Part shown: positions 49,199 to 58,774 of the stretch, piece by piece | How positions within the stretch are numbered: the first letter of the stretch is position 1 | Layout: each line of letters opens with the position of its first letter | The notes under the pieces: generated by a model | What the model saw: the letters and a program-made list of their open reading frames with translations, nothing else | What the model was told of the DNA's origin: nothing | Database searches by the model: none | Translations under genes and position numbers: made by a program | Assembly: GCF_030818795.1 (NCBI RefSeq) | Contig: NZ_JAUTAY010000001.1 | Coordinates: forward strand, 2,728,001 to 2,792,000 | DNA length: 64,000 nt | Direction of reading: 5' to 3' | Origin: Microbacterium sp. SORGH_AS_0862 | GTDB taxonomy: Bacteria > Actinomycetota > Actinomycetes > Actinomycetales > Microbacteriaceae

Positions 49199-50559
49199 GA
49201 CTGCGCGCTCCGAGCGAGGATGTGGCGGAGGTCTTCGAGCAGACCCATCGTCACGATCGAAGCGCCGCCGATGGTGCGGAAGCCGGGCTCCGCCGTCGGG
49301 TCGCACACGATGGCGGCCACGCCTGTGTCGGCCGGGAAGGCGAGGGCGGCGTGCTGCAGCATCCGCAGTGTGGGGGTCGATCCGCAGATCAGGAATCCGA
49401 TGGAGACATCGCGGTGCGCCTCCACCGCCAGGCTCGCGACGTCGCGGAGTCCGGTGATGCGCTCGCCCTTCTCGACCCCGGCGAGTTCGTCGAGCAGGGT
49501 GCGCGCGGTGATCGTGACCAGATCTCGGGAGGAGCGCACGGCACGGCGGGCGAACTCGGGGACCTCGCCGCCCACGACGACGGAGACGTCGCGTCCGTCG
49601 CGGATACCGCGCACCCCGAGAGACGCGGCGGCGCTGACGGCGAGCTCGAACTCCTCGTCGTCGGCGTAGTCCTCCTCGCCCGTCGCCAGCACGATCACCA
49701 TCCGCGAGCGGCGGGACTCCTCGTATTGGCGCACCATGAGGGTCCCGGTCTTGGCCGTGGACTTCCAGTGGATCTGGCGTTGCGAGTCGCCGGGAGCGTA
49801 CTCGCGGATCGCGTGGAACGAGATGTCGGCGTCGACGACGAGGGAGGAGGGGATGCCCTCGAGGTCTTTGATGAAGCCGGTCGCGGTGCTCGGGATCGCG
49901 GTCGTCACGGGGTGGACGTAGAGCGTGTGGACGTCCTCCCACACGACTTCGCGGCGAAGGATGCCGAGGGGGTCGCCGCGGACGGCGCGGGCGGGGCCGA
50001 TGTCGAGCACGCCGCGGCGCAGCCCCGGGATCGTCAGCTCTTCGTCGTGCGTGGCCTCGTGGCGCAGCAATGGGATCGCGACGTCGACGAGTCCCTCGCC
50101 GACGGGCACGTCGACGCGCCCGGGGAGGGCGACGCCCTTGCCGACGTTGACGACGCGCAGCGACAGCGCGACCTCGCTGCCGGCGACGACCCGATCGTGC
50201 GCGAGGCCGAGGCTCACGCGGTAGGCCCGCGCACCGAACAGGAACGGTGCCGCGCACAGGACGAGAACGGCGGCGACGGCGCCGGCCAGGACGAACTCGA
50301 TCCACCCGAACACGATGCCGAGGCTCAGACCGATCGCGGCGGCTCCGATGAGCAGCCATCCTCCCGCGGTGACGGTGTCGCCGACAGCGCGGGCGCTGCG
50401 GGCCACGGCTCGTCGTACGCGCCGCCAGAAGCGGATGCCGCCCACGACGATGACGGTCGTGGAACGCGACGTGTCGTAGCGCGTGCGCGTGCTCCCGGCG
50501 GTCGACGTCGAGGTGGACGTCGAGCCGATCCGGGTGATGCGGGAGGAGGAATCGGTCAC
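49195..50559 (-). CDS. DUF58 membrane protein
   Basis: A 454-residue protein with two membrane segments near residues 62-105 and the DUF58 hallmark REYAPGDSQRQIHWKSTAKTG. DUF58 proteins pair with MoxR ATPases, as here. The cytoplasmic N-terminus (residues 4-35) is almost all Ser, Thr and Arg and ends STTVIV, resembling the phosphosite pattern of the operon's repeat protein without the acidic residue. GTG start overlaps the moxR stop by 4 bp. Confidence 0.88.
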   Translation of the reverse strand: MTDSSSRITRIGSTSTSTSTAGSTRTRYDTSRSTTVIVVGGIRFWRRVRRAVARSARAVGDTVTAGGWLLIGAAAIGLSLGIVFGWIEFVLAGAVAAVLVLCAAPFLFGARAYRVSLGLAHDRVVAGSEVALSLRVVNVGKGVALPGRVDVPVGEGLVDVAIPLLRHEATHDEELTIPGLRRGVLDIGPARAVRGDPLGILRREVVWEDVHTLYVHPVTTAIPSTATGFIKDLEGIPSSLVVDADISFHAIREYAPGDSQRQIHWKSTAKTGTLMVRQYEESRRSRMVIVLATGEEDYADDEEFELAVSAAASLGVRGIRDGRDVSVVVGGEVPEFARRAVRSSRDLVTITARTLLDELAGVEKGERITGLRDVASLAVEAHRDVSIGFLICGSTPTLRMLQHAALAFPADTGVAAIVCDPTAEPGFRTIGGASIVTMGLLEDLRHILARSAQS

Positions 50560-51521
50560 GCGGACTCGCGCTGCGTCGGGGGAGCGACGTCGAGCATGAC
50601 CTGGCCGATCACCGCGCCGGCGGTCACGCCGTCGAACTCCGCCTCGGGGTCGAGGATGAGGCGGTGGGCGAGAACGGGCTCGGCGAGTGCCTTGACGTCG
50701 TCGGGGGTCACGTAGCCGCGTCCGTGCGCCAGGGCCCAGGTGCGCGCGGCGCGGGTGAGAGCGAGCGCACCGCGCACGCTGACGCCCAGGCGCACCTGCG
50801 CGGCCTGGCGGGTGGCCTCGACGACGCGCGCGATGTAGTCCAGCACGAGCGGGTTCAGGTAGGCGTCCTGCGCGATCTGGCTGAGCGTCTGCACGGCCTC
50901 GGGCGTGATGACCGCGCCCACCTCGCGCTTGCCGGCGGCGCTGCCCTCCAGGATCCGCACGGTCGCGGCGTGGTCGGGGTAGCCCAGCGACGTCTTCATC
51001 AGGAACCGGTCGAGCTGCGCCTCGGGAAGGCGGTATGTCCCGGCCTGTTCCACGGGGTTCTGGGTCGCGACCACGAGGAACGGGCTTCCCACGCGGCGCG
51101 AGACGCCGTCGACCGTGACCTGGCCCTCCTCCATGACCTCCAGCAGCGCCGACTGGGTCTTGGGGCTGGCGCGGTTGATCTCGTCGGCGAGGACGATGTT
51201 GGCGAAGATCGGGCCCGAGTGGAACTCGAACTCGCCGCGCTTCTGGTCGTACACCGTGATGCCGGTGACGTCGCCGGGAAGCAGGTCGGGTGTGAACTGG
51301 ATGCGGGAGCTCGTGCCCTGCACGCTCTCGCCCATCGCGCGTGCGAGCGAGGTCTTGCCCGTGCCGGGGAAGTCCTCCAGCAGCAGATGCCCCTGCGAGA
51401 CGAGCGCGGTGAAGGCGAGCTCGATGACGTGACGCTTGCCGAGCACCACCTGCTCGACGTTCTCCACGAGGGAGGAGAACGTCTCCTGGAACCAGGCGGT
51501 CTGTTCTGGAGTGACGGTCAT
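50556..51521 (-). CDS. MoxR-type AAA+ ATPase
   Basis: A 321-residue AAA+ protein with Walker A FPGTGKTSLA (51-60), Walker B NIVLADEINRASP (about 108-120), the sensor segment FLVVATQNPVEQAGTY and a helical lid. MoxR ATPases act as chaperones that assemble or activate membrane or metal-bearing complexes, usually with DUF58 and von Willebrand or transglutaminase partners. It lies 4 bp behind the giant surface protein gene. Confidence 0.93.
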   Translation of the reverse strand: MTVTPEQTAWFQETFSSLVENVEQVVLGKRHVIELAFTALVSQGHLLLEDFPGTGKTSLARAMGESVQGTSSRIQFTPDLLPGDVTGITVYDQKRGEFEFHSGPIFANIVLADEINRASPKTQSALLEVMEEGQVTVDGVSRRVGSPFLVVATQNPVEQAGTYRLPEAQLDRFLMKTSLGYPDHAATVRILEGSAAGKREVGAVITPEAVQTLSQIAQDAYLNPLVLDYIARVVEATRQAAQVRLGVSVRGALALTRAARTWALAHGRGYVTPDDVKALAEPVLAHRLILDPEAEFDGVTAGAVIGQVMLDVAPPTQRESA

Positions 51522-51525
51522 CGAT

Positions 51526-54500
51526 TCAGCCTCCGTTGCTGGGGGAAGTGGTCGTCGGTTCGGGATCGACCGTGCCCTGGCAGTCCGCCCGGGCGTCGAA
51601 GGTCTCGGTCTGGTAGGCCGCCGCGCCGTTCGTCCACACGAACTCGATCGTGGCCGTGACGCGCTTGGTCCCGTTGGGAACCTTCAGCGGATCGTCCGGG
51701 TTGGGATCGATCTTGGGCGGGAAGAGGATGCCGTCGCCGTAGTACGTCACGGACCCCTCCTTGATGCGTGCTTCTCCCAGACCGCCGGCGACCTGGTCGA
51801 CCGCGACGCCGAGCCGCTGTCCCACGGTGCACTGGGTGATGCGCGCGTTCGAGAGCTGCTCCTGACGCGCCTTCGCGGGATCGGCGGGACCGACCGCGCC
51901 CTCGGGGCTGCAGCGCTCCTGGTTCGAGCCGTTCACGCAGTACTTCGCGGTGATCTGGGTCTCCTGCCCGATGCCGGGCTCCCGGTTGGTGATGACCGTC
52001 TCGTACCCGGACTTGCCCGGCACGTCGACGTTGTTGACGCGGTAGGAGACGCCACCGCCCCATTCCGTGGAGCGTCGGATGGAGTAGGTGCCGCCCGTGG
52101 GGGCGGCAGGCTGCTGCCACGCCCACCCGTCGGCGGTGCCGCTCTTCGCCGCGCCGAAGCCGTTGCTGACGCACGCGCCGACCGTGTACTTCTGGTTCTC
52201 CTGCAGACCGTCGATGGTGGTCGATGTCGAGGTGGCCCCGTTCACGTTGGCCCGCAGGCCCGTCCCGTCCTGCCCGACGTCGCAGGAGAAGTCGCCGAAG
52301 CCGGCGCGGTAGGCGACGTAGATGATCTCGCGCTGGCGGCTGCTCCCGTTCATGTCCACGTTCGGCGCCGTCACCACGAGCGACGTGGGCTGCTCCTGCG
52401 CCACGCTGATGCCGTCGGTGCGCGGCAGGCCGGCGACCTGCACTCCCGCATTCTTGGTCTGACCGACCGAGCCGCTGCCGTCGGGAGCGGAGTTCGCGCT
52501 GTTCGCGGTGACCGTGATCGTGGCCTGGCCGACCGGCATCGTGACCGTGAGTTCGGTGACGTCGCCGTTGGATCTCGGCACATCGCCGTTGGCGCCCGTG
52601 ACGGTGTAGGTGCGCACCTCCGGGTCGACGTTCTGGATGCGGATCTTCACCGCGCCCGCGTCGCCCGTCGTGCGCTGCCTGTCGTAGACCGGATCGGCGG
52701 TGACGTTGCCGACGGCGGGCTGACGGTAGGCCCAGGCCTGCACCGTGACACCGGTCCGGGACTCGCCGACCGTGTTGAACGCGCGGGCCTCGTAGGTGCG
52801 GCGATCGCCGTTGCTGGCGACCTGGAAGGGCTCGCACACTCCGGCGGGGGAGCACGTGGTGACCTGCTGGCCGCCCTGCAGGATGTGGAAGCCCTGCAGC
52901 GCGGGGTACGCGTTGCCCGCGGCCCCCGGCTCGACCCGCAGGGTGATCGTGCGGTCGCCGAAGCCGATCTGGGTGACGTTGTTGGGAGCCTTCGGGTACC
53001 CCTGGAGATCCAGGGTGACCTGGCCGTTGCGGTCGCCCGCCGACTGGCGCCCCTGGGCGTCCTCGACGGTGAAGCCGACCGTGCAGCGCGTGCCGTCGGC
53101 ATCCGGCGACCAGTTCGCCTGGATCGCGGTGGAGCTGGCGACGCCGAAGGAGACGCCGGCGCAGCTTCCGCCGGAGGCGCCGCCGACGGCGACGAGCTTG
53201 AGCGGCGTGCCTGGGAGCGGGTTGATCTCGCCGCCCTGACCGATGACGTTGATCGTGCAGCCGTTGCCCGAGGACTGCAGGCACGGCTGGGTGAGCGTCG
53301 CACCCTTCGGCAGCGTCGAGGGCGCCGGACCCACCTGGAGCGCGAGGGTGGCGGGTCGCACATCGCGGTGGCTCGGCAGGGTGACGGTGACCGGCTCCTG
53401 ACGGCCCGGGCGTGCCGCATCCCGCGCGGTCACGGTCACCTGCGACCCGGTGGTCTGCACCGTGAACTGATCGCCCGCGTACGAGGTGGCGTACTGCAGG
53501 GCGCCCCAGTCCTCCGTGCCCGCCCACGAGGTCATGTCGCGCAGCTCGAACGTCGCGGAGGAGCCCGGGCTGACCGTGAGGGACGCCGCGCGCAGCTCGG
53601 GCTGCGGGTCTTCGGCGATGACGTCCACGCGGATCGTCAGGTAGGTGTAGGTGTCCTGACCGACCAACCGCACCGGAACGGTGCAGCTGTCGGTCCACGG
53701 CGCCCCGGCTCCGGCCGAGTAGCGGACGGTCGTTCCCGAGGTCAGCGCGCAGGTGGCCTCTGCACGGCCGCCGCCGGCGGCGACGCGCGAGGCGTCGATC
53801 TCGATGTCGGCGTTGGGAGGCAGGGCCACGGCGCGCGCGAGGTCCACATCCACCGTGCCGCGCTCATCAACCTGCACCGAGGCGGCCGATGCGCGCAGGG
53901 TCAGCTGCAGATCGTTCGTCCCCGGCACTTTGAGGAAGCCGTAGGAGGTCACCTCGCTGCCGTCGAAGGCGGTGCCGGTCACCTGGAACGGGATGAGCTC
54001 GGTCTTGTCGGGCAGGCGGCCCGAGATCTTGCGGCCGTCGACCGAGATCCCGTCGGGGTCGCCCCACAGTGAGAGCTTCAGCGAGGAGACGTCGCCGGCG
54101 TTCCAGGAGACCTTGCCCGTGAGGACGTCGACACCGTCGGGGAAGTCCTCCCGCGTCTCGACGGTGAGCGTGGTGTCGCGCACGGCGGGGTAGTCGGGCA
54201 CGGGGTCGCGCACGACCTTCAGCACGATGAGGCCGATGGCGGTGTCGCCCTGGGCGTTTCGCACCGTGTACGCGAACGAGTAGGTCCCCAGTTGGGTGCC
54301 GGCCTTCAGGCGGACCTCGTTGTCCTCGACGCCCTGCATCATGGCGTCCATCGCGCGGTACTCCTCGGAGCCCACATCCGCGTTGGGCCGCACATCGATC
54401 ACTTCGAGCGTCGTGCCCGAGGGGTCGAGGTCGTTGTCCGCGGGTCGCACGACGGCCTCGGAGTCCGCGCCCGCCTGCACCTGGACGTAGTCGCTGTAGG

Positions 54501-57500
54501 TCACCGGTGCGGGGCTCGACTCCGCGTCCAGCACGCCCACGCGCACCTCGCCGACGCCGACCGCGCCGAGGGTGTCGCGCACCTGGTACGTGAAGGAGAC
54601 CTGGCCCTTGTCTCCGGGGGAGCTCGTGTACAGGATCGCGTCGCCCTCGGCGGAGATCGTCGCCGAGCCACGGCCGGGCTGCGCCGTGATGCGGTCCAGC
54701 GTCACGGCATCCCCGTCGGGATCGACGGCGAAGCGGTCGAACGGAATCGACACGGTGGCGCCGCTCAGCACGCGGCCGACGAGGGTGCGGGGCACCGGGG
54801 CGGAGTTGGAGTCGTCGGGCAGAACGGTGACGGTCACCTTGGCGGTGTCGGTCATGTCCGGGAAGCCCATGCGGTAGATCGTGTAGCCGAGCGTGTAGGT
54901 GCCCGGCTCGGTGGGCGCGAGATAGCGCAGGAGGCGGCCGGTGGCGAAGGCGAGGCCGGTGTTCGACTCGTTCGTGACGGTCGAGGGGTCGATCGCGAAC
55001 TGCGCGCCGGCCGGGGCCGTGTCGTTGTCGAGCACGGGGATGTCGATCTGCGCGCCGGCGCGCACGGTGGCCGCGTCGTCCACGGCAATCGGCGGCTCCG
55101 CCGTCGGCGCGGGCAGCAGCACGACCGTGGTCTCACCGGTCGTGGTCGTGTAGCCGTTGCCGGTACCGTCCGACACCGTGTAGGTGATCACGCCGAGCGT
55201 TCCCGGCTGCGCGTTGTCGGTGGAGCCCGCGACACGCAGCATGCTCTGGCCCACCAGGTCGACGCTCAGCGATGCGCTCGGGTCGGGGGTGACGACGACG
55301 TCGCTGGCCAGGAGCACGAGACCTGCGGGGTTCGACACCGGCGAGATCACGTCGATGGTCGAGTCCTCGCCGGGGCGCACGAAGGCCGTGAGCGGCGGCG
55401 TGGAGATCTGGGTGGCGGCAGGATCGACGATGGTCACCCTGACCGTCCCGGTCGCCTCGGCGAGCGAGTCCGCGACCGTGTACTGCACCAGATACGAGCC
55501 GGGGTCGGCGGCGGCGAAGACGAAGGTGCCGGCGACGCTGTTGACGGTGATCTGGGCCGCGGCATCCGTGATCGAGTTGGCGCTGCGCATGGTGATGGCG
55601 CCGTTCACACCTGTCACGTGCGGGCGCACATCGATCGTGGTGGGAGCCCCGATCGTGCCCACGGCGGCGAATGAGGCCGCCGTCAGCTGGGGGCTCGGGG
55701 TGATCGCGATCTCGAGCGGCTTCTCCGTCGACAGCCCCCGCGCGTCGGTGACCGTCACGAGGATCGTGGCCGACTGGGCGTCGGCCTGGTTCGGGTTCGG
55801 GTGCTGGAAGGTGATCGTGCCCTGCGGGTCGAGGGCCACGGAACCGATGCCGCTCTGGTTCACCGCCGAAGAGATGTAGAGCGGATCGCCGTCCGGGTCG
55901 ACCCAGCCCTCGAGCACGTTCACCGACACGGTGCCGCCGGGCACGACCTGCGGCGACGGCCAGGTCGCGAGGCACGCCTCGACGCCGCACCACACCGGCG
56001 CGCTGTTCGCGCCGGGGGGCGACACGGTCAGCGTCACTGTCGCGGGTTGCGAGGTGAGCCCGTCGGTCGTCGTGCCGTCCGTGATCCGGTACCGGAAGGT
56101 CGCCGATCCACTCGCCTCCGGGGACACGCGCACGACGAGCTCCTGCTGCTCGTTCGAGACCGAGACGGTTCCGAACGCGGGATCGAGGCCCTCGATGGAT
56201 GCGGCCACGATGCTCAGCACGTCCTCGTTCGGATCGTGGTCGTTGAGCAGGACGGGCAGGACGGCGCTGCGGCCGGCGCGCACCCCGAACGCATCGTCGA
56301 CGGCGACGGGCGGCTTCGGATCGATCACGCGTTCGGCCTGGATGTCCTCCTGCTGCTGGGTCGGCACATCCTGGTCGGAATCCCACTGCTGCGAGGACGG
56401 CACGAGCGCGCCGTTCGGAAGCGTCCAGACCCAGCCGGAGCGCGTCTCGTTCAAGATCATGCGCGAGCCGTTGGTCAGGAACTCCGGCACGACCTCGTCG
56501 CCGAGCGAGCCTCCGGCGTAATCCAGGTCGCTCTGGCCCGCATCCGAGGACCACAGCGTTCCCTGCGCCTGGCTGTTGGGCAGCCAGGCCGCGTACATCA
56601 CGCCCTTCGCCTCGGCCGGCGCGGCGGGAGTGCCCTGTGCGGCGTCGACGACGCGCTCGGGGCCCGAGCCGTCGAGGGGCACGGAGACCAGTCCGGTCGT
56701 GTCGGCGATGTAGACCCGGTCGCGCGACGAGCCCGACTTCTGCAGGACTCCGCCGATCGTCCCTGTCTCGAGGGGCTGATCGCGCCCGCGCAGCCACAGC
56801 AGCCCCGAGTCGGGCTCGAGGAGCGCCCACGTCGTGCCCACGGCGCTGAGAGTCCCGGATGCGGGGGCGTCGGACACCGTGTCCGAGCCCTCGATCTCGC
56901 CGGTGCGGGCGTCCGCGCGCACCACGCGCTCTTCGGCGGAGGAGTAGGCGTAGACGCTGCCGTCGACGCCGACCGCGACGCTGTCGGCGACGAAGACGGG
57001 ACGTTCCTCCCCCTCCGCGACCTGCGTCTCGGCGTACGGATCGACGGGCACGGTGCTGCTCGGAGAGGCGAGCGAGCCGGCGAAGACGGCGCCGTTGTCG
57101 GTGCGGTAAACGATCGTGTCGCCCGTGGAGACGACGTCGACCGTGCCGGGCGGAGTGTTCTGGAACGCGTCCTCCGCGTCGGCGTTCAGATCGGCGGGCA
57201 TCGCCATGTCGACGTCCGCGAAGCGGGTGTCGCCCTCGGCGTAGACCAGCAGCCGGTCCGCGTTCTGAACGAGCGCGCTGGGGTTCTCCACCTGCTTGAC
57301 GGTGTCGATCTCGCCGACGGTCGTGTTCACGCGTGCGTAGCGTCGGCCCTCGCCGGACTGCATCGCCCAGATCGTGCCATCGTCGGGCGGCGTCTGCTGG
57401 GCGTCGAAACCCGGCCACACCACGGCGAGCGTCGTGACGATGGCGAGGACGGCGGCGACGGAGCCGCCGATGATCCAGCCGCGGCGATCGGCGAGCGGGG

Positions 57501-57519
57501 TGCGCGGGGCCTCGGCCAT
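51526..57519 (-). CDS. Giant surface protein with propeller, Ig-like and FN3 domains
   Basis: A 1997-residue protein anchored by one N-terminal membrane segment (about 14-36) after a 13-residue basic cytoplasmic start. Outside lie a beta-propeller-like region (about 40-390), about eight Ig-like domains (about 395-1200; PPVAVDDAFGVRAGRSAVLP and PPIAVDDAATVRAG open two of them), further beta domains with cysteines, and FN3-type domains (about 1440-1900). The tail is Thr/Pro/Ser-rich. It resembles the FN3 protein of the bifidobacterial kinase cluster. A sensor or adhesion role is inferred. It begins 1 bp behind the kinase gene. Confidence 0.85.
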   Translation of the reverse strand: MAEAPRTPLADRRGWIIGGSVAAVLAIVTTLAVVWPGFDAQQTPPDDGTIWAMQSGEGRRYARVNTTVGEIDTVKQVENPSALVQNADRLLVYAEGDTRFADVDMAMPADLNADAEDAFQNTPPGTVDVVSTGDTIVYRTDNGAVFAGSLASPSSTVPVDPYAETQVAEGEERPVFVADSVAVGVDGSVYAYSSAEERVVRADARTGEIEGSDTVSDAPASGTLSAVGTTWALLEPDSGLLWLRGRDQPLETGTIGGVLQKSGSSRDRVYIADTTGLVSVPLDGSGPERVVDAAQGTPAAPAEAKGVMYAAWLPNSQAQGTLWSSDAGQSDLDYAGGSLGDEVVPEFLTNGSRMILNETRSGWVWTLPNGALVPSSQQWDSDQDVPTQQQEDIQAERVIDPKPPVAVDDAFGVRAGRSAVLPVLLNDHDPNEDVLSIVAASIEGLDPAFGTVSVSNEQQELVVRVSPEASGSATFRYRITDGTTTDGLTSQPATVTLTVSPPGANSAPVWCGVEACLATWPSPQVVPGGTVSVNVLEGWVDPDGDPLYISSAVNQSGIGSVALDPQGTITFQHPNPNQADAQSATILVTVTDARGLSTEKPLEIAITPSPQLTAASFAAVGTIGAPTTIDVRPHVTGVNGAITMRSANSITDAAAQITVNSVAGTFVFAAADPGSYLVQYTVADSLAEATGTVRVTIVDPAATQISTPPLTAFVRPGEDSTIDVISPVSNPAGLVLLASDVVVTPDPSASLSVDLVGQSMLRVAGSTDNAQPGTLGVITYTVSDGTGNGYTTTTGETTVVLLPAPTAEPPIAVDDAATVRAGAQIDIPVLDNDTAPAGAQFAIDPSTVTNESNTGLAFATGRLLRYLAPTEPGTYTLGYTIYRMGFPDMTDTAKVTVTVLPDDSNSAPVPRTLVGRVLSGATVSIPFDRFAVDPDGDAVTLDRITAQPGRGSATISAEGDAILYTSSPGDKGQVSFTYQVRDTLGAVGVGEVRVGVLDAESSPAPVTYSDYVQVQAGADSEAVVRPADNDLDPSGTTLEVIDVRPNADVGSEEYRAMDAMMQGVEDNEVRLKAGTQLGTYSFAYTVRNAQGDTAIGLIVLKVVRDPVPDYPAVRDTTLTVETREDFPDGVDVLTGKVSWNAGDVSSLKLSLWGDPDGISVDGRKISGRLPDKTELIPFQVTGTAFDGSEVTSYGFLKVPGTNDLQLTLRASAASVQVDERGTVDVDLARAVALPPNADIEIDASRVAAGGGRAEATCALTSGTTVRYSAGAGAPWTDSCTVPVRLVGQDTYTYLTIRVDVIAEDPQPELRAASLTVSPGSSATFELRDMTSWAGTEDWGALQYATSYAGDQFTVQTTGSQVTVTARDAARPGRQEPVTVTLPSHRDVRPATLALQVGPAPSTLPKGATLTQPCLQSSGNGCTINVIGQGGEINPLPGTPLKLVAVGGASGGSCAGVSFGVASSTAIQANWSPDADGTRCTVGFTVEDAQGRQSAGDRNGQVTLDLQGYPKAPNNVTQIGFGDRTITLRVEPGAAGNAYPALQGFHILQGGQQVTTCSPAGVCEPFQVASNGDRRTYEARAFNTVGESRTGVTVQAWAYRQPAVGNVTADPVYDRQRTTGDAGAVKIRIQNVDPEVRTYTVTGANGDVPRSNGDVTELTVTMPVGQATITVTANSANSAPDGSGSVGQTKNAGVQVAGLPRTDGISVAQEQPTSLVVTAPNVDMNGSSRQREIIYVAYRAGFGDFSCDVGQDGTGLRANVNGATSTSTTIDGLQENQKYTVGACVSNGFGAAKSGTADGWAWQQPAAPTGGTYSIRRSTEWGGGVSYRVNNVDVPGKSGYETVITNREPGIGQETQITAKYCVNGSNQERCSPEGAVGPADPAKARQEQLSNARITQCTVGQRLGVAVDQVAGGLGEARIKEGSVTYYGDGILFPPKIDPNPDDPLKVPNGTKRVTATIEFVWTNGAAAYQTETFDARADCQGTVDPEPTTTSPSNGG

Positions 57520-57520
57520 C

Positions 57521-58666
57521 TCAGGCTCCTCCGAGGACGAGGACGGTCACCAGGACGGCTGCCGCCGCGACGAGGGCGGCGCCGCCCACGAGCAGAGCGA
57601 TCACGCCGCCGGAAAGTCTGCGTCCGCGCGGCGATGCGCCGGCGAGGACGGTGCCCTCGTCGGGGCGACGACCGCCGCGGTCGCGCGAGCGCACCGGCCG
57701 GCGCGATTCGTACTGGACGTTGGGGCGAACGGGGCCGCGAGCGCGATCGTCGGCGAAGTTCACGGGGGTCCCGGCCGATGCCCACTCGTCCACGGCGACT
57801 TCCATCGGGGTGTGCGGCAGGCCGAGCTCGTGCTGGATGAGCTGCAGCTCGTAGGCGAACTGGGCGGCCGAGGGGTGGCGGCCGGCGGGGTCGCGGTTCA
57901 TCGAGCGCGACAGGACGGCTTCGAGACTCGCGGGGACGTCGTGCCGGCCGATGGGGGTGTAGGCGGCGCGGCGGATGCGGGCCTTGAGCTGGTCGCGGCC
58001 GTTCTGGCCGCTGCCGGGGTGCTCGAAGGGGCTGCGTCCCGCCAGCAGGGAGTACACGGTCGCTCCCAGCGCCCAGACCTCGGCGGGGACGGATCCCGCG
58101 ATCCGCTCGTCGATGATCTCGGGCGCGCTCCACGGGACGGACATGGCGAACACTTCGTCGTCGCCGCGTCCGCCCACGGCGGTGGCGATGCCGAAGTCGG
58201 CGAGGACGGGAGCGCCGAAGGCGGTCACCAGCAGGTTGGAGGGCTTGATGTCGCGGTGGAGCAGCCCCGAGCGGTGCGCCGTCTCCAGCGCGGAGCCGAT
58301 CCTGATGCCGGCCTGGAGAACCTCGGCCAGCGGGATCTCCTCGCGTCGATAGCGGGAGCCGAGGGATCCGGGGCAGTACTCCATGACCAGGTAGGGGCGC
58401 CCGTCGGAGGAGATGCTCGCCTGATAGATCGTGAGGATCGACGGGTGCGCGCTCAAGCGCGCCATGACGTCGGCCTCGGCATTGAACATGCGCAGCAGGC
58501 CGTCGTCGACGATGTCCTCGAGGAGGACTTTGACGGCGACAGGGCGGCGCGGCATGTCCTGCTCGAACAGGAAGACATCGGCGAAACCGCCGGTGCCGAG
58601 AGGTCGGACGTACGTGAAGCCGGGGAGAACGGGCGGTGCCGCGGGCAGTCTCTGCGCCACCGGCAT
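57521..58666 (-). CDS. Membrane-anchored Ser/Thr protein kinase
   Basis: A 381-residue Hanks-type kinase. The ATP loop GTGGFADV (24-31), Lys46, Glu64, HRDIKPSN (137-144), DFG (157-159) and SAPE (180-183) are intact. After the kinase domain (about 17-280) comes a basic juxtamembrane stretch with DEGTVLAG (Thr339), which matches the operon's repeat motif in part, then one membrane segment (354-378) and only a few residues outside. With no sensor domain of its own, it may take its signal from the giant surface protein. ATG follows GAAAGGGGG. Confidence 0.93.
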   Translation of the reverse strand: MPVAQRLPAAPPVLPGFTYVRPLGTGGFADVFLFEQDMPRRPVAVKVLLEDIVDDGLLRMFNAEADVMARLSAHPSILTIYQASISSDGRPYLVMEYCPGSLGSRYRREEIPLAEVLQAGIRIGSALETAHRSGLLHRDIKPSNLLVTAFGAPVLADFGIATAVGGRGDDEVFAMSVPWSAPEIIDERIAGSVPAEVWALGATVYSLLAGRSPFEHPGSGQNGRDQLKARIRRAAYTPIGRHDVPASLEAVLSRSMNRDPAGRHPSAAQFAYELQLIQHELGLPHTPMEVAVDEWASAGTPVNFADDRARGPVRPNVQYESRRPVRSRDRGGRRPDEGTVLAGASPRGRRLSGGVIALLVGGAALVAAAAVLVTVLVLGGA

Positions 58667-58675
58667 CCCCCTTTC

Positions 58676-58705
58676 CGCGTACGACGTGCACACCCGACGT
58701 ACGCG
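58676..58705. promoter_or_regulatory. Inverted repeat upstream of kinase operon
   Basis: CGCGTACG (58676-58683) and CGTACGCG (58698-58705) form perfect 8-bp arms around 14 bp, just upstream of the kinase start. It lies in the 108-bp divergent gap and may be an operator. Confidence 0.4.
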
Positions 58706-58762
58706 CGGGACGCTGCCCAACCTTCCTATCACAGCGTCGTGACCGCATCCGACTCGGAAACC

Positions 58763-58768
58763 TACGCT
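58763..58768 (+). promoter_or_regulatory. -10 element of leaderless thioredoxin-fold gene
   Basis: TACGCT lies 6 nt before the ATG at 58775. Confidence 0.45.
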
Positions 58769-58774
58769 TGACAC

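Noticed and set aside
51436..57840. Long plus-strand open frames (878 and 679 codons) opposite the giant surface protein
   Set aside because: They are antisense shadows: Arg/Gly/Asp-rich, no start signals, and the minus-strand frame has clear domains and operon spacing.
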